Positions 23,745 to 34,877 of a DNA stretch of 64,000 nucleotides are shown piece after piece. Within the stretch, counting starts at the first letter, position 1. Every line of letters starts with the position of its first letter. The stretch lies in NCBI GenBank assembly GCA_949752795.1, contig OX457062.1:95469777-95533776 (forward strand). Direction: 5' to 3'. The stretch is from Hyperoodon ampullatus (Eukaryota; Chordata; Mammalia; Artiodactyla; Ziphiidae). The notes beneath the pieces are model-generated. The model was given only the letters and a program-made list of their open reading frames with translations, did not search any database and was not told the origin of the DNA. The translations under genes were made by a program, and so were the position numbers.

Positions 23745-24280
23745 GGGCTCCAGTTACCTATTGCTGCATAACAAACCTCTCCAAAATGTAGTGGCTTAAA
23801 GCAACCACCACTGTATATTTGCTCGCAGTTCTGTAATTTGGCAGGGCTGAGTGGGGACGGCTCATTTACGTTCTGTGTGGTGTTGGCTGGGATGGCTCAT
23901 CTGGCACTGGAGGAAACAAGGTAGCTTCACTCACACGTATGATCCTCAGCGGAAGGGATGGGAATGGCAGGTGGCTGGTGGGCCTCTCTTGCCCTTGGTC
24001 ATCTTTCATCCTCCAGGCCCCCTATTCCTCTGTCCAGTGGAGCAATCGGACTTAGTTTCATGGTGGCTGGACCCAACTGGGTGAAAGTGGAATCAGTCAG
24101 GCTTCTTAAGACCTAAGGCTGGACCTGGCACAGGGTCACTTCCACATTCTACAGATCAAAGCAAGTCACGAGGCTAGCCCACATTTAAGGGAAGGGAAAA
24201 TAAACTCCACCTCTATGGGAGGAGTGACATGTGCATCACATGGATGGACAGAACTGTTGGTGGCCACCTTTGCTGACAAT
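23745..24280. mobile_element. MaLR/LTR-like interspersed repeat
   Basis: The sequence opens with gttacctattgctgcataac and continues with the gtagtggcttaaagcaac, cagttctgtaatttggcagg, gatcaaagcaagtcacgagg and gactagccc-like blocks of a well-known ancient LTR repeat. No coding capacity. Confidence 0.6.
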
Positions 24281-24861
24281 GCAACACGACAAGTGAAAGT
24301 GAAATAAAGACCATTTCAGATGAAAACTGAAAAGAGTTCACCAAAACATCACTGGTGTTAGAGCTGCCAACACATCTATTTTAAGAGAAAGGAAATTGAA
24401 CTCAGAAGGTGTGAGATGTGTGTGTGTGTGTATGCATGTATCTGAATCACTTTGGTGTACACTTGAAACTAACACAACATTATAAATTAACTATACTTCA
24501 ATTTTTAAAAAAAGCAATGAAGGGCAAACACACTGTAAACCTGTGGGTAAATGGATATAAGCACCAACTGGGGAAAACTGCAACAGTGATGGTGATGAAT
24601 TGGAGGTGTAGAAACTAAGGCAGACCCGCGATGCTGGATGGAATTATGGAATGTGGAGGAGGTAATCAGAGTTAAAGTATTCCAAAGGCCCTGCCTCTGT
24701 CGGTGGATAATTACATTTCTGATTAATTTTAGAGTTGGTGTACATGTGAAAAGAAGGGGAGAGAAGCCCTAAAGAATAGGAATGAAATCTATAATTTACA
24801 AGAAAACAAATGAAGGAAGGAAGGAATGAATACAAGTAGAAAAAATAATAAAAGAGGCTCG

Positions 24862-25003
24862 GACTTCCCTGGTGGTCCAGTGGTTAAGACTCCGTGCTTC
24901 CACTGCAGGGGGCACAGGTTCAATCCCTGGTCGGGGAACTGAGATCCCACATGTCACGCAGCGTGGCTAAATAAATAAATAAATAAATAAACAAATAAAT
25001 AAA
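24862..25003 (+). mobile_element. CHR-1-type SINE with (AAAT)n tail
   Basis: It begins ggacttccctggtggtccagtgg and ends in AAAT repeats. A perfect duplication, aataaaagaggctc, lies at 24,848-24,861 and about 25,003-25,016. Confidence 0.92.
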
Positions 25004-25319
25004 TAAAAGAGGCTCACTAAATTTGATAAGTATAGGAAACAAGGGAAATATAGGACACAAAAGAAAAAGTAAAAAGAAAAAACCATGAGGAAATTAAGGA
25101 GCACAGAATAAGATGGTAAAAATAAGTTCAAATAATGATAACACTTAAACTTGTAAGTTAAAAGATACAGATTCTCAGATTAGATCTATGTATTAACATG
25201 GTGGAATTTCAGAAACATACTAGCACCAAAAAAAAAAAAAAAAAAGCATCAAATTGCCAAATGATATAGTACAAATACCCCCCATATACAGTACATAAGA
25301 TTTTAAAACATTCAGAGCA

Positions 25320-25990
25320 GGACAGGGGTTCTTGAAACAATTAAACATAGAATTACCATATAATCCAGCTGCACCATATGATCCAGCAATTCCACTTTTG
25401 TGTGCATCCCCAAAAGAACTGAAAGCACATACTTGAATGGATACTTACACACCCACGTTCACTGCAGCATCATTCACAAAAGCCAAAAGGTGGAAAGAAC
25501 CCAAATGTCCATCAACGGATGAATGAATAAGGGAAACATGGCATACATATGCAATGGAATATTATTCAGCCTTTAAAAGGAAAGAAATTCTGACAACAAC
25601 ATTGAGGAAATATGTTGTTAAATCAATTCCTCTACAACATAGAGGAAACTTGAAGATACTATGCTAAGTGAGATAAACCAGACACAAAAGGACAAATAGT
25701 CTATGACTCTATTTACACAAAGAACCATAAATTCAGAGAGATAGAAAGTACAATGGTTTCCAGGAGTTGTGGGGTAGGATGGCCTAGGGAAGTTATTGAC
25801 TAATGAGCACAGAGTTTCAGTTTTGGAAGATTAAAAGTTTCTAGAGACTGGCAGTGGTGATGGTTACGCAACAAAGTGAATGTACTCAGTGCCCCTGAAC
25901 AGTACAATAAAAAATGGTGAAAACGTAAAATGGGAAATTTTATGTTATGTGTGTTTTACCACAATAAAAAATAGCATGCAAAGCAATACT
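25320..25990 (+). mobile_element. Old L1 3' end fragment
   Basis: It contains the decayed ORF2 C-terminal codons near 25,370-25,560 (catatgatccagcaattcca, caaatgtccatcaacggatg, ggaatattattcagcc) and a downstream 3' UTR-like stretch. Frames are broken. Confidence 0.7.
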
Positions 25991-26377
25991 ACACGTAGTT
26001 TGTAGATATATACAGCAAAAGTATGAAGGCGCGCATGAGAGTGGGAAACTGCAAATTCAGGAGAGCAGCTACGCCTCTGAGGGTCAGGAATACAAGAGGG
26101 ACCTGTTATGTTTCAGTACTAAAAACAAAATCTGAAGAAAACAGGACGAAGTCAGGTCGTAGGCTTATGCATGTTTCTTACCATTACACTCTAAGCTTTT
26201 CAATACGCTTTGAGTTTCCCGTAATCTGAAGGACAAGGTACCAGGAACGCCTGCTAAGGAGGAGTCGCGACGCATCCCCATCCCCTCTTCGGAGACTAAA
26301 CCCTAAGAATAGGCTCCGCCCTCCTCGTGTCCAGAGCAGCCTCCACTAATTTGCCAAGTGTGGAGCAGAACCTGGAA

Positions 26378-27283
26378 CTTTTTTTTTTAATTGAAGTACA
26401 GTTGATTTACAATGCTGTGCCAATCTCTGCTGTGTTGCAAAGTGACTCATAGACATATATACATTCTTTTTTAAATATTCTTTTCCATTGTGGTTTATCC
26501 CAGGAGATTGGATATAGTTCCCTGTGCTGTACAGTAGGACCTTGTCGTTTACCCATGCTAAATGTAATAGCTTGCATCTACCAACCCCAAATTCCCAGTT
26601 CATCCCTCTCCCTCCCTCCCATCCCCTTGGTAACCACAAGTCCGACCTCTCTGTCTGTGAGTCTGTTTCTGTTTTGTAGATAGTTTCCTTTGTTCCATAT
26701 TTTAGATTCCACATATAAGTCATATCATCTGGTATTTGTCTTTCTCTTTCTGACTTACTTCACTTAGTATGATAATCTCTAGCTGCATGCATGTTGCTGC
26801 AAATGGCATTATTTTGTTCTTTTTTGTGGCTGAGTAGTATTCCATTATATATATGTACCACATCTTCTTTATCCATTCATCTGTCAATGAACATTTAGGT
26901 TGTTTCCTTGTTTTGGCTACTGTGAATAGTGCTGCTATGAATATAGGAGTGCATGTATCTTTTTGAATTATAGTTTTGTCTGGGTATATGCCCAGGAGTG
27001 GGATTGCTGGATCATATGGTAATTCTATTTCTAGTTTCCTGAGGAACCTCCATACTGTCTTCCATAGTGGTCGCACCCACTTACATTGCCACCAACAGTG
27101 CAGGAGGGTTCCCCTTTCTCCACACCCTCTCCAGCATTTGTTATTTGTAGACTTTTTGATGATGGCCATTCTGACCGGTGTGAGGTAGTACCTCACTGTA
27201 GTTTTGATTTGCATTTCTCTAATAATTAGTGATGTTGAGCATCTTTTCATGTGCCTACTGGCCATCTGTATGTCTTCTTTGGT
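26378..27283 (-). mobile_element. 5'-truncated L1, ORF2 C-terminus and 3' UTR
   Basis: On the minus strand an open stretch covering about 27,283-26,740 encodes the last part of L1 ORF2, followed by the 3' UTR and a short A tail (T tract at 26,380-26,388). An imperfect target duplication, aga(a/g)cctggaac(t/c)t, is found at about 26,367-26,380 and 27,284-27,298. The long unbroken frame suggests a comparatively recent insertion. The frame running past 27,283 is host sequence, not L1. Confidence 0.85.
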
Positions 27284-27298
27284 AGAGCCTGGAACCTT

Positions 27299-30200
27299 CA
27301 ACGTCAGAAGATCCTTCCAGGCCCATCCTCTCCAGGCTGACCAAACCACGTCCTTCTTGCAGAAAACCCCAGGAGTGGAGGGGCAGAGAGATGGTCTGAG
27401 GAATGGAGCTATTAACAAGCCATGCATCTGGACTGTGGGTGTTGCAGGCAGCCTTCTGTAGGGAATCTGGAAGCTTTCCAGTCCTGGGTCTCCACTGCCC
27501 CGTGCTGAGCTGCAGGCCGCTGTGGGTGGCTGGCTCTGAGCAGCCTGTCTTGCCCCGCTTCATTCCACCTAGACTGTGGCGAGGCCCCCAGGACGGTCCT
27601 CTTCTGTTGCCTGGAGGCTGGTCTTTGCTTGTCGGACCACCAGTTATTCTTGGAATAACACTCAGCTGCGCGTCTGCTACCCTCCTTCTGGCTGCAGATC
27701 TGTGTCATACAAGACACAAATCTCAGAGCAGGAGGGTCTGGAAGGACAGCCTCATGGTGAGTGGCTGACAAGGAGGTCCTCCCAGGGAGGCCTGACGGTA
27801 CCTTAACCGAGCCCTCGGGGACGCTGTCATCCAAGTGGCGTGAGGCGGAGGGAACCGTCCTGCTCCAGCCCCTCAGCTGCTGGAATGGGCTCAACTAGGG
27901 CGTCTCTACCCACTAACAAAGCAGCCGCTGCCCTTAGCTGACTCTCTGTGTACCTGAAACACGCCACGTCTCATTCTTACAAGCCTCCAGGAGAGATAAG
28001 AGCCCCAGCTTCACAAGTGAGGACACTGAGGCTCAAAGAGATCACCTGACTTGCCTGTACTCGTGGAGACCGTGTATGACCGAGACTGCCCCCAGAGGCA
28101 GGCATGGCCCCGCGGTCCTGGGAGCTGAGCGGGGCTGCAGGTCACAGGCTCGGTGCTTGGGCCCGAGCCCCGAGTCCCCACATGAATGAGCACTACTGAC
28201 TGAGGAAGGTATGTGGGCCGTGACAGACAGTGGCAGGCGACTCAGTGCAGCATGTTAGAGGAAAGCTTGCTCCTTGCCTGCCCTTTCATTTGTTTTTTTA
28301 ACTTCTCACCACAATAGAAACTGCTGATCTGCAGGTGTGCAGCTATTCTAAGAGAATGAATGGCTCATGTTAGATTCCACGGACGGCACGGGGCCTGCCT
28401 CCCCCTGCCCTGCCCCTCGCAGGCAGCATCATGCTCTGGCTCTTCAGGCTGCTGCGGCCGTCTGGCCTCCCCTCCTGTCCAAATGAGCCAAACCAAGCAG
28501 GCTGATGGACTCCGAAAATTTCAAATGAGTTTATAATGAACTAGGGTGCAACACAGGAACGTCCATAAAGTATGTATGACAGTTGAACAGATCCATTGTA
28601 GAGCAAACACTTTGTAATGGATCATGAAATAGAACATCACTAGCACCCCAGGAGCTGCAAATGTCACTTTCCATCTACAATCACACACCATCCTGGCTTC
28701 ACTGCCCATGAGGATGCCAGGAGCTGTTGGCACAAGTGCTGATGAGGACTCTGGGGCTCTGGAGTTGGTTTCCAAAGCTGTGAGGAAGGTGGGCCAGGCA
28801 CCTGATCCAGATAGATGGATCCATCTGCCTCTCACACCCAGAGCCGGACTGAGGTTAGGCCAGGTGGGCAGGATCACTGCAACATTTCTGGGACATTAGG
28901 ACACTGTGCTGGGAATGAAGGAAAAGATACTGACCAGAAGGCCTCAGAAGAAGGACCTGCCAGAGCCTCCATTCAGCCAAAAGGGACAGAAATCTGAACA
29001 CCAGAGGCTTAAACAACTAAGGGGTTTGTTTTTCTCATATAAGGGGAGCCCAGGGCTGTGTGACTCACGGTACCATCGAGGCGCCAGTCTCTCTCTCTTT
29101 CTGCTCTGCCATCGTAAGCCTGTGGTTTTCAGCCTTGGGTTCATTGCTTTGTGGTTGCAAGGTGGCTTCTGCAGATCCAAGCACTTCATCTGTGCTCAAG
29201 GCAAGAAGGAGGGGGAAGGGCAAAGGGCCGAGAGCAAAGCCGGCTGAGTCTTCCCCCTCCGAAGGAGTTTTCCCAGGAGCCTCTTCCAGTGGCTTTCACT
29301 TATAGGTGTCAGAACTGGGTCCCCAGCTAACCCTGACTGCAGGGGAGCCTGGGAAATCAACCTTTTAAAAAAGCTGGTCACATTGCTACCCTGAGAACAG
29401 ACATTGAGAAGGAAACCAGTAGTTCTTCCTCAAAAAAGTACTTTGGGTCAAGGCAAGGAGACCCCTCCTCCTCCCACTCAGCCCCATCCCCGCCAGCTAC
29501 CTTCTAAGGATGCGGGGGTCCAGCAGGTCTTTTACTGAGTGAGGGTGTAAGTGCGGGCCAGGGCTGACTTACTGAGGACTAAGAGAAGGCTGGGCTCCCT
29601 CTCAGGGTCCCCCTCTCAGTCCTTCCCCCACACAGCTGATTTCACAGCTGCACCACGAAACCAAAGCTGAATAAATATTTTAAAGTATTATTGAATATTT
29701 TTCCCACCAGTGACACATCTGCTTGTAAATGTGCTAAGAAAGACTAGGCAGACAAACCAAGTGGTGAGACTTGGGTGAGAACATCTAAGAAAGTCAGGGC
29801 ACAGACACCCTGAGGCAGGGGGAGCTGTGTCCTTGTGGGCTGAGGCCCAATCCAGATCCAGAAAAAGAACGAACAGAGCATTATATTTATCGACCATCCA
29901 TAGTTAGCCTGTAGATTTTTTCCAAGCATGACAATATTATTTTTCCTTTTTGATTTGTAAGAGATCTTTACATATTAAGGATCTCAATATGTACAGAGTA
30001 TCTCACTGTAAAGGGCACCACGTGACTAGGAGTCAGCACCCAGGCTGAGGGCTCATTCAAGGGTGGGGCACTGGACATTGTGGGGAGAAGGGGGCCTTGC
30101 AGTGGGGTCAGGTCTCCTCCTCCCCACTCCCCACTCATAAACAGGCATCACTCCAAGATGTACATTCAGAATTTGGGACATTGAGACACTTAAAAATCGG

Positions 30201-31974
30201 GATACTTCACGTAAAAATATGGATCTCTGCCTACGTTGAAAAGTTGGAAGATCTAGCAAACAAGGACCCCACATTCCCTTACATCAGCCAGCTTCTGCAG
30301 CAGAGACCCCAGTTACACAAGAATGTGCTTCCCGGTCACCCCAGATCTCACCAAGCATCTTCCCCCTTGCATGGTTAGTTTCCTTATTCTCAACTACGTC
30401 CCACAATTGCGTCCTGGAATTTGAGTTTGCAACCCCTAACAGCCAGCAAAGCCTTCAGTTGATATACAGATTACCTGGAATGGCAGGGGGAGCTGCCCAG
30501 GAGCCCACGGCCTCTAATGGCTTCAATCAGGGGCTCCTGGGACCCAGTTCTGATTGAAATCCTCTCTCATGGAGATTTACAAACATTGCTAACGCCATTA
30601 ATTACAGGGCCTGGGTGGGAGAAAGGGTGTGTGACTTGAGTTGAGGTCACCTGGGAGCCTGTGAATTTTGCTGATCCTGGGCTGTGGCCCTGGAACTCCT
30701 GGCCGGGCAGGGAGATGCCCAGTCTCCTGGGTGTGGTGGGAACCCATGTCCTCACGGGGAGAGGAAGCCACCACGGTGGGTGAGGTGAGAACAAGAGGTT
30801 GGGCATCCTGCCTGGGCAGAGGTGGCTACAGATAGCTGCCGCAGGCTGGTGCCTGGCCCAGATGCATCCTCTACGCCCTTTCTGCAAAAATTGCTGTCAT
30901 GTGCAGAAATGTGCGAAGTCTGAGAGCGGGTGCTCAGAAGTCCCCCTACCATGGGTGTGCAGGCAGCCCTCGAGTCTCAGCCCCAGCCCCAGCCATGTAC
31001 ATCTTTCAGGCAACTGAGGATTTTAAAAAAGAGGTGTTTTTGATCTACAGGTGGCTGTGGTTTGAGCAGGGTGGTGGGAGGGGACTTGAGGTGCTCTCGT
31101 CTTGCTCCAGGCCTGGCCAGGGAGCCGGGCCTGCCTGGGAGGAAGGGACAGTGCTGTGGTGCGCAGGCTGGTGGCCAAGCTGCAAAGGAGCAAGTGCCAC
31201 AGGGTCTGCCCTCCCGCTGCTGGCCCCTCCTCTCCAGCTGCCGGGACAGAGCTCCCCACATCTCCCCTCATAGCAGCCCCCATCCCCAACCTCAGTGGCG
31301 TTCTGCCTGTTCCCTTTGCCCTCTGGGGTGTCTCCTGCCCCAGGGATGGCCCAAAACAGGGCCTGGACCAGTAGGAGAGGCAGGTGCACGACGGGGCACC
31401 CTGGCCAATATGACACAGCCCCCGGAGCACAGATTGGCACCCCTATCCTGGGAACACAGGCCCCCATGCCCTCAGGATCACCATCTGAGAGGCGGGGCTA
31501 CATCACTGGTGCTCTTGGCAAGAGGACAAGAGGGGGCCTGGCACTGAGAGGCCCTAGGCCCACCGTGACCGAGCAGGAGGCCAAGCCACGCTGGCTCAGC
31601 TGCCCTGGGGCCCACAGCGCTGGACCACCCAGGGCTATCAGATCACTAACTGAGAGGTGGGACTAAGTCACCCACCCTCCTGCCCAGGGGAGTCCTGACA
31701 CTCTTCATCAGAGCAAACACACAAGAGATTGAGAGGCTGGCCGGGCACGCCCTCACCTGGGTCCCCTGTAAAGGATATAATATCAATTCAGGACGTAGCT
31801 CTTTCCCTCGGAGCTCACAGAGATGCTCCTGTTCTTAGTCCAAAAGTCCAACGCCAAGGCCAGGGTCTCAATGTTGTCCCCAGGGTGGAGCCAAGCACCG
31901 CCTCCCCCCAGGCACCCTTCCCGAGCCCCGTCCTGGGAGGTCTCAGGAACGGGGAGGGGTGCCCACTGTAGGAA
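27299..31974. other. GC-richer intergenic sequence upstream of TREH remnants
   Basis: No coding exon is recognised. This is where 5' TREH exons might be expected, and I could not find the N-terminal trehalase exons on either strand. An old MIR-like piece lies near 28,010-28,060. The many long frames reflect GC content and show no conserved domain. Confidence 0.4.
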
Positions 31975-32051
31975 GGTGGCTCTGCAGCATGCCCTTCAGC
32001 ATCTGGGGCATCTCAGAGAGGAACAGACCCTCCATCAGCCAGTAGGAGTCC
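31975..32051 (-). pseudogene. TREH: TREH inverted exon, DSYW block
   Basis: After the acceptor ccccccag at 32,052-32,059 (minus strand) the exon encodes DSYWLMEGLFLSEM and continues to KGMLQ. Similarity to trehalase fades at about 31,975, inside what should still be coding sequence. This point is a candidate inversion or deletion breakpoint. Confidence 0.82.
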
Positions 32052-32162
32052 CTGGGGGGAGGACAGCTCAGGCATCGCACCACCCCACTCAGGACGCCCC
32101 GCGGGCCCCGGGCTCCCCCCGCGCACACCCCGCTCTCTGCCTCGAAGCCCCCGGCCGCTCCC

Positions 32163-32263
32163 CAGTAGTAGAACTCAACAAAGTGCCCACCGGGCACAAT
32201 GAAGGGGTGTCCTGAGTAGATCAGAGAGAACTGCTCAGGGTGGCTGAGGACCTCTGGCCTCAC
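32163..32263 (-). pseudogene. TREH: TREH inverted exon with trehalase signature 1
   Basis: The minus-strand acceptor ctccag is followed by 101 bp encoding VRPEVLSHPEQFSL and onward to PGGHFVEFYYW, a close match to mammalian trehalase. The exon is open. Its last base plus the first two bases of the next exon complete the Trp codon, so phase is kept. The donor after 32,163 is gg instead of gt, which should block normal splicing. Arg to His in the signature may also harm activity. Confidence 0.88.
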
Positions 32264-33285
32264 CTGGAGTCAGGGGAGAGGGCACAGGGAGCCTAGGACC
32301 CACGTGGAGTGGGGGCTGGAGGAGGCTGGGAAGCTGGAGGCCCTGGCAGCCCGGGCTTGGGTTCTGGCTCTGGGGCTGCTCAGCCGTGTGGCCTTGGTCA
32401 AGGCCTGGGCCATGGGGAGTCTGGTCTGCTGGTCCCCACATGCTGGCCTCTGGCATCCCAGCAAGAGCACGACGGTGTGCAGGAGCCTGGACCGCTCAGC
32501 CCAGTGCCTAGCTGGGGGGGACCATTTCCTCCATCTCCCAGTGCCCCGCGAAACTCGGCTGCCACTGTGAAGCCAGGCCCAGAGGATCAGGGCCCCCCAG
32601 TTCTGGCCCAGGTGTGGATGAAACCCCAGCACCTTTCCCCAGTGAGGCGGATGTGGATGGACATGGCCAAGGGGGCGCGCAGTAGGACCAGAGTGGGGCT
32701 TGCTGTGTCCACATCAGGTGTTTTCTCTGTTCACCCTCTCCCAGTTCTACAACCCTGAGGTGGCTTTACTGGGAGAGAGTCAGTCTGTCAGGGATTTGGC
32801 AGGGAGGAGCGGAAGGGGCTCGGGTTTGCTCCCACTGGGTGAGGGGCTGGTGAGGAAGTGGCCCAGGCTGGCACATGACCCTGGAGCACTGCCCTGTGCC
32901 AGTGGGTGCCAGGGCCCTGGGGTCAGGCTGGAGGACAGGTGCTGTGCAGCTGGGGGCAAACTGCTGCCCTCTCTGAGCCTTAGACAGGAGAGAAAGTACG
33001 TGATAGAGTGTGCTGAGCACAGGGCTGGGCCAGGATCAGCAGTAGCAATTATCATTCCTGAGCAGAGGCCTCACCAGAGGAGCTCAGGGACAAGGGAGTC
33101 CCGCAGGGGAGTGAACAGTCACCACGTGGTGTAAAGGGCAGGATGGGGCAGCCTGGGGCAGGCTGGGGAGGGCTTCAGGGAGAAGCTGAGGAGTTAGAAG
33201 TAGATGTTTCCGTCCTCCCCCTCAGTTCTTTCTAGAGTCCTGTAGGGCCCGAGTAGGGGTTCTGGTTACTCCTAAACCCAGTGCC
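32264..33285. other. Sequence between inverted and upright TREH exons
   Basis: The exons that should connect the signature 1 block to the later exons, including much of the catalytic core, are not recognisable on either strand. One inversion breakpoint must lie in this interval. Confidence 0.5.
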
Positions 33286-33505
33286 ACCTGGGAGAATGAC
33301 TCCCAATCTGTGAGGTACTAAAATTTGCAGAAACCAAGCTAGGCCGCGCTGAAGGCTGGCCTGTGAGACAAGGAGGAAGGTGGCTGGTTCAACTATGGCC
33401 TTCAGTGTAAAAGATCTGGAAGTTTACCCCATTTACCACACTCCTCTCTGGGCCGGCGGCTTCTCTGACCTGGGCAACGTGGACAAGGCTCTGAAATACC
33501 TGGAG
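33286..33505 (+). pseudogene. TREH: TREH exon with three stops and a frameshift
   Basis: Read in the frame of GAA-T-GAC-TCC near 33,295, it aligns without gaps to the trehalase stretch from NDSQ to the WFDYDL region. In-frame stops occur at 33,319-33,321 (taa), 33,340-33,342 (tag) and 33,364-33,366 (tga, where a Trp is expected). About five bases are then missing before the block encoding YHTPLWAGGFSD, restoring similarity in another frame. The donor is gcaagg, which could be a GC-type donor or a mutated gtaagg. The 5' boundary of the exon is uncertain. Confidence 0.9.
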
Positions 33506-33772
33506 GCAAGGGGGCAGCAGGGCGGGCTGCTACACTGGGGGCAGGGCCACCTGCTCACTCCCTGACTCTGACCTGTGACCTCGGGCAAGTGGCAGCCACA
33601 CCCCACTCCGCCCAGGGCCTTAGCCTGAGGGTCCCACTTCTGCCACCAGGGGGCAGCTGTGAGCCAAGAAGAGAAGGCCCCCAAAGGGGACATCTGGCTT
33701 CAGGAGGGCCCAGCCTCTTGGCTCCCTGTCCGGCCCCCACCTACACTCATGGTAACGTCTGGAACCTTCTAG

Positions 33773-33859
33773 GACAGCCAGATCCTCACCTACCAGAAGA
33801 CAGGCCAGCAGTGGGACTTCCCCAATGCCTGGGCCCCCTGCAGGACCTGCTCATCAGAG
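33773..33859 (+). pseudogene. TREH: TREH exon with damaged signature 2
   Basis: After the acceptor ttctag, codons give DSQILTYQ and then directly KTGQQWDFPNAWAP. Eight residues normally present between them in trehalase are missing (a 24-base loss bounded by cag). QWDFPNAWAP is the GH37 signature 2. One base is missing just after it (gccccctgcagg), so the inherited LQDLLIRG follows only in a shifted frame. The exon length, 87, fits the expected phase only if a single base has been lost. Confidence 0.92.
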
Positions 33860-34205
33860 GTGAGGCAGGGATGGGGCCTCTCCCAGAGCCTCAGCCCACG
33901 GGGGTAGAGGGTCCGCCTGCCTGGTTCTGGGGAGGTGTGAACGAATGAGGCAGAGGTCCTTCTCTGGCCCCTCTGCTCTCCCAGCCTCTGGCTCAGCAAA
34001 CACACCTACCTCCACCTGCCAGGGGAATCGGCCCTCCTCTCTCCACACCCAGGCTTGGATCGGGAGCAGGCTGGCCCCCGGCTCTAGGAGGGAGGTCTTC
34101 GCGCCCGGGCCTCTTTCCCTCCTTGAGGAGAATAAGGCTCAGGCCTCTGCTCCCCCTGGGATGGGGGCTCTGGAGATTCAGGGTCCTGCCTGGGGTGGAG
34201 TCCAG

Positions 34206-34318
34206 GTCTGGCCAAGTCTCCTTCAGCCAGAGCCCAGGAAGTGGCTTTCCAGCTGGCCCAGAATTGGATCCGAACCAACTGTGACATCTACTCCAAAAAG
34301 TCAGCCATGTATGAGAAG
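34206..34318 (+). pseudogene. TREH: TREH exon, intact
   Basis: Flanked by ag and gt. It completes a split Gly codon and encodes LAKSPSARAQEVAFQLAQNW and on to AMYEK with no stop. At 113 bp the phase is correct. Confidence 0.9.
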
Positions 34319-34578
34319 GTGAGCTGCCCCTGAGCCCAGTCCCTCGGGGTCCTCCTCCCCACGGTGAGATGGAGGAATCGTCAGGCTGTGCAAAGCCCAG
34401 GCCCCCACAGCTGGGGACAGTGGCGGCACCTGGTGGCCATTCTTGGGCACTGCAGGGGTCAGAGCTGCTGGGCGGAACAGCTATTCCCTAAGGGGCTCCC
34501 ATTTCTGGCTTCCCTAGAGGCCTGGCGTTGGGGGGCTGGGGTAGGGCCTGACCTTAGAGCCCGTCCTCTTGTCCCCAG

Positions 34579-34632
34579 TATGATGTCAGCAACGGTGGAC
34601 AACCAGGTGGTGGAGGGGAGTATGACGTTCAG
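34579..34632 (+). pseudogene. TREH: TREH exon with glycine-rich motif, intact
   Basis: An 18-codon exon between ccccag and gtgagt encodes YDVSNGGQPGGGGEYDVQ. The GGGGEY block is a conserved hallmark of GH37 trehalases near the active site. It is fully open. Confidence 0.92.
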
Positions 34633-34877
34633 GTGAGTGGGCCACATCCTCCAGGGAACTTCGGGGCTCTGCTGTCCCTGCAACTGACCATGACCTCCCC
34701 TCTCCGGGCCTCAGTTTTTTCCATGGAGGTGGGTCCCAGGGAGGAGCCTGACTGGTGCTCCCTGGTACCCCTGGGGCTATGCAGGGCCAGAGCCTCTAGG
34801 TGGGGATCCCATACCCCATAAAAGGACTTGGGGGCCTTCCCCAGAGATCTTGCCCCACTGACCTTACCTCTCTCCAG

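Larger units (their letters stand above)
31975..32263 (-). pseudogene. TREH: TREH remnant: inverted middle exons
   Basis: Trehalase is the intestinal and renal brush-border GH37 enzyme that splits trehalose to glucose. Two adjacent exons of it lie here on the minus strand, opposite to the later exons of the same gene (33,286-35,030, plus strand). Read on the minus strand, they give a block ending in a GH37 signature 1-like PGGHFVEFYYW, then DSYW and LSEM. The expected Arg of the signature is His here. The intron between them is only about 110 bp. Its donor reads gggagc where gtgagc is expected. Upstream and downstream exons are missing from this strand, so the block is an inverted island in a broken gene. 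Confidence 0.88.

Noticed and set aside
26720..27427. 235-residue minus-strand frame as a possible gene
   Set aside because: From 27,283 downwards it is L1 ORF2 C-terminus; the N-terminal part is unrelated flanking sequence.
30097..30378. 93-residue frame with Lys/Glu/Leu-rich content
   Set aside because: No family similarity, no splice context and no supporting signals; likely chance or an old repeat.
27403..31670. Several overlapping frames of 100-160 residues on both strands
   Set aside because: GC-rich non-coding DNA gives long chance frames; none shows domains, splice-bounded exons or similarity I recognise.
32400..32470. Possible first TREH exon (gccatggggag match)
   Set aside because: Only a short chance similarity; the surrounding codons do not match the trehalase N-terminus.
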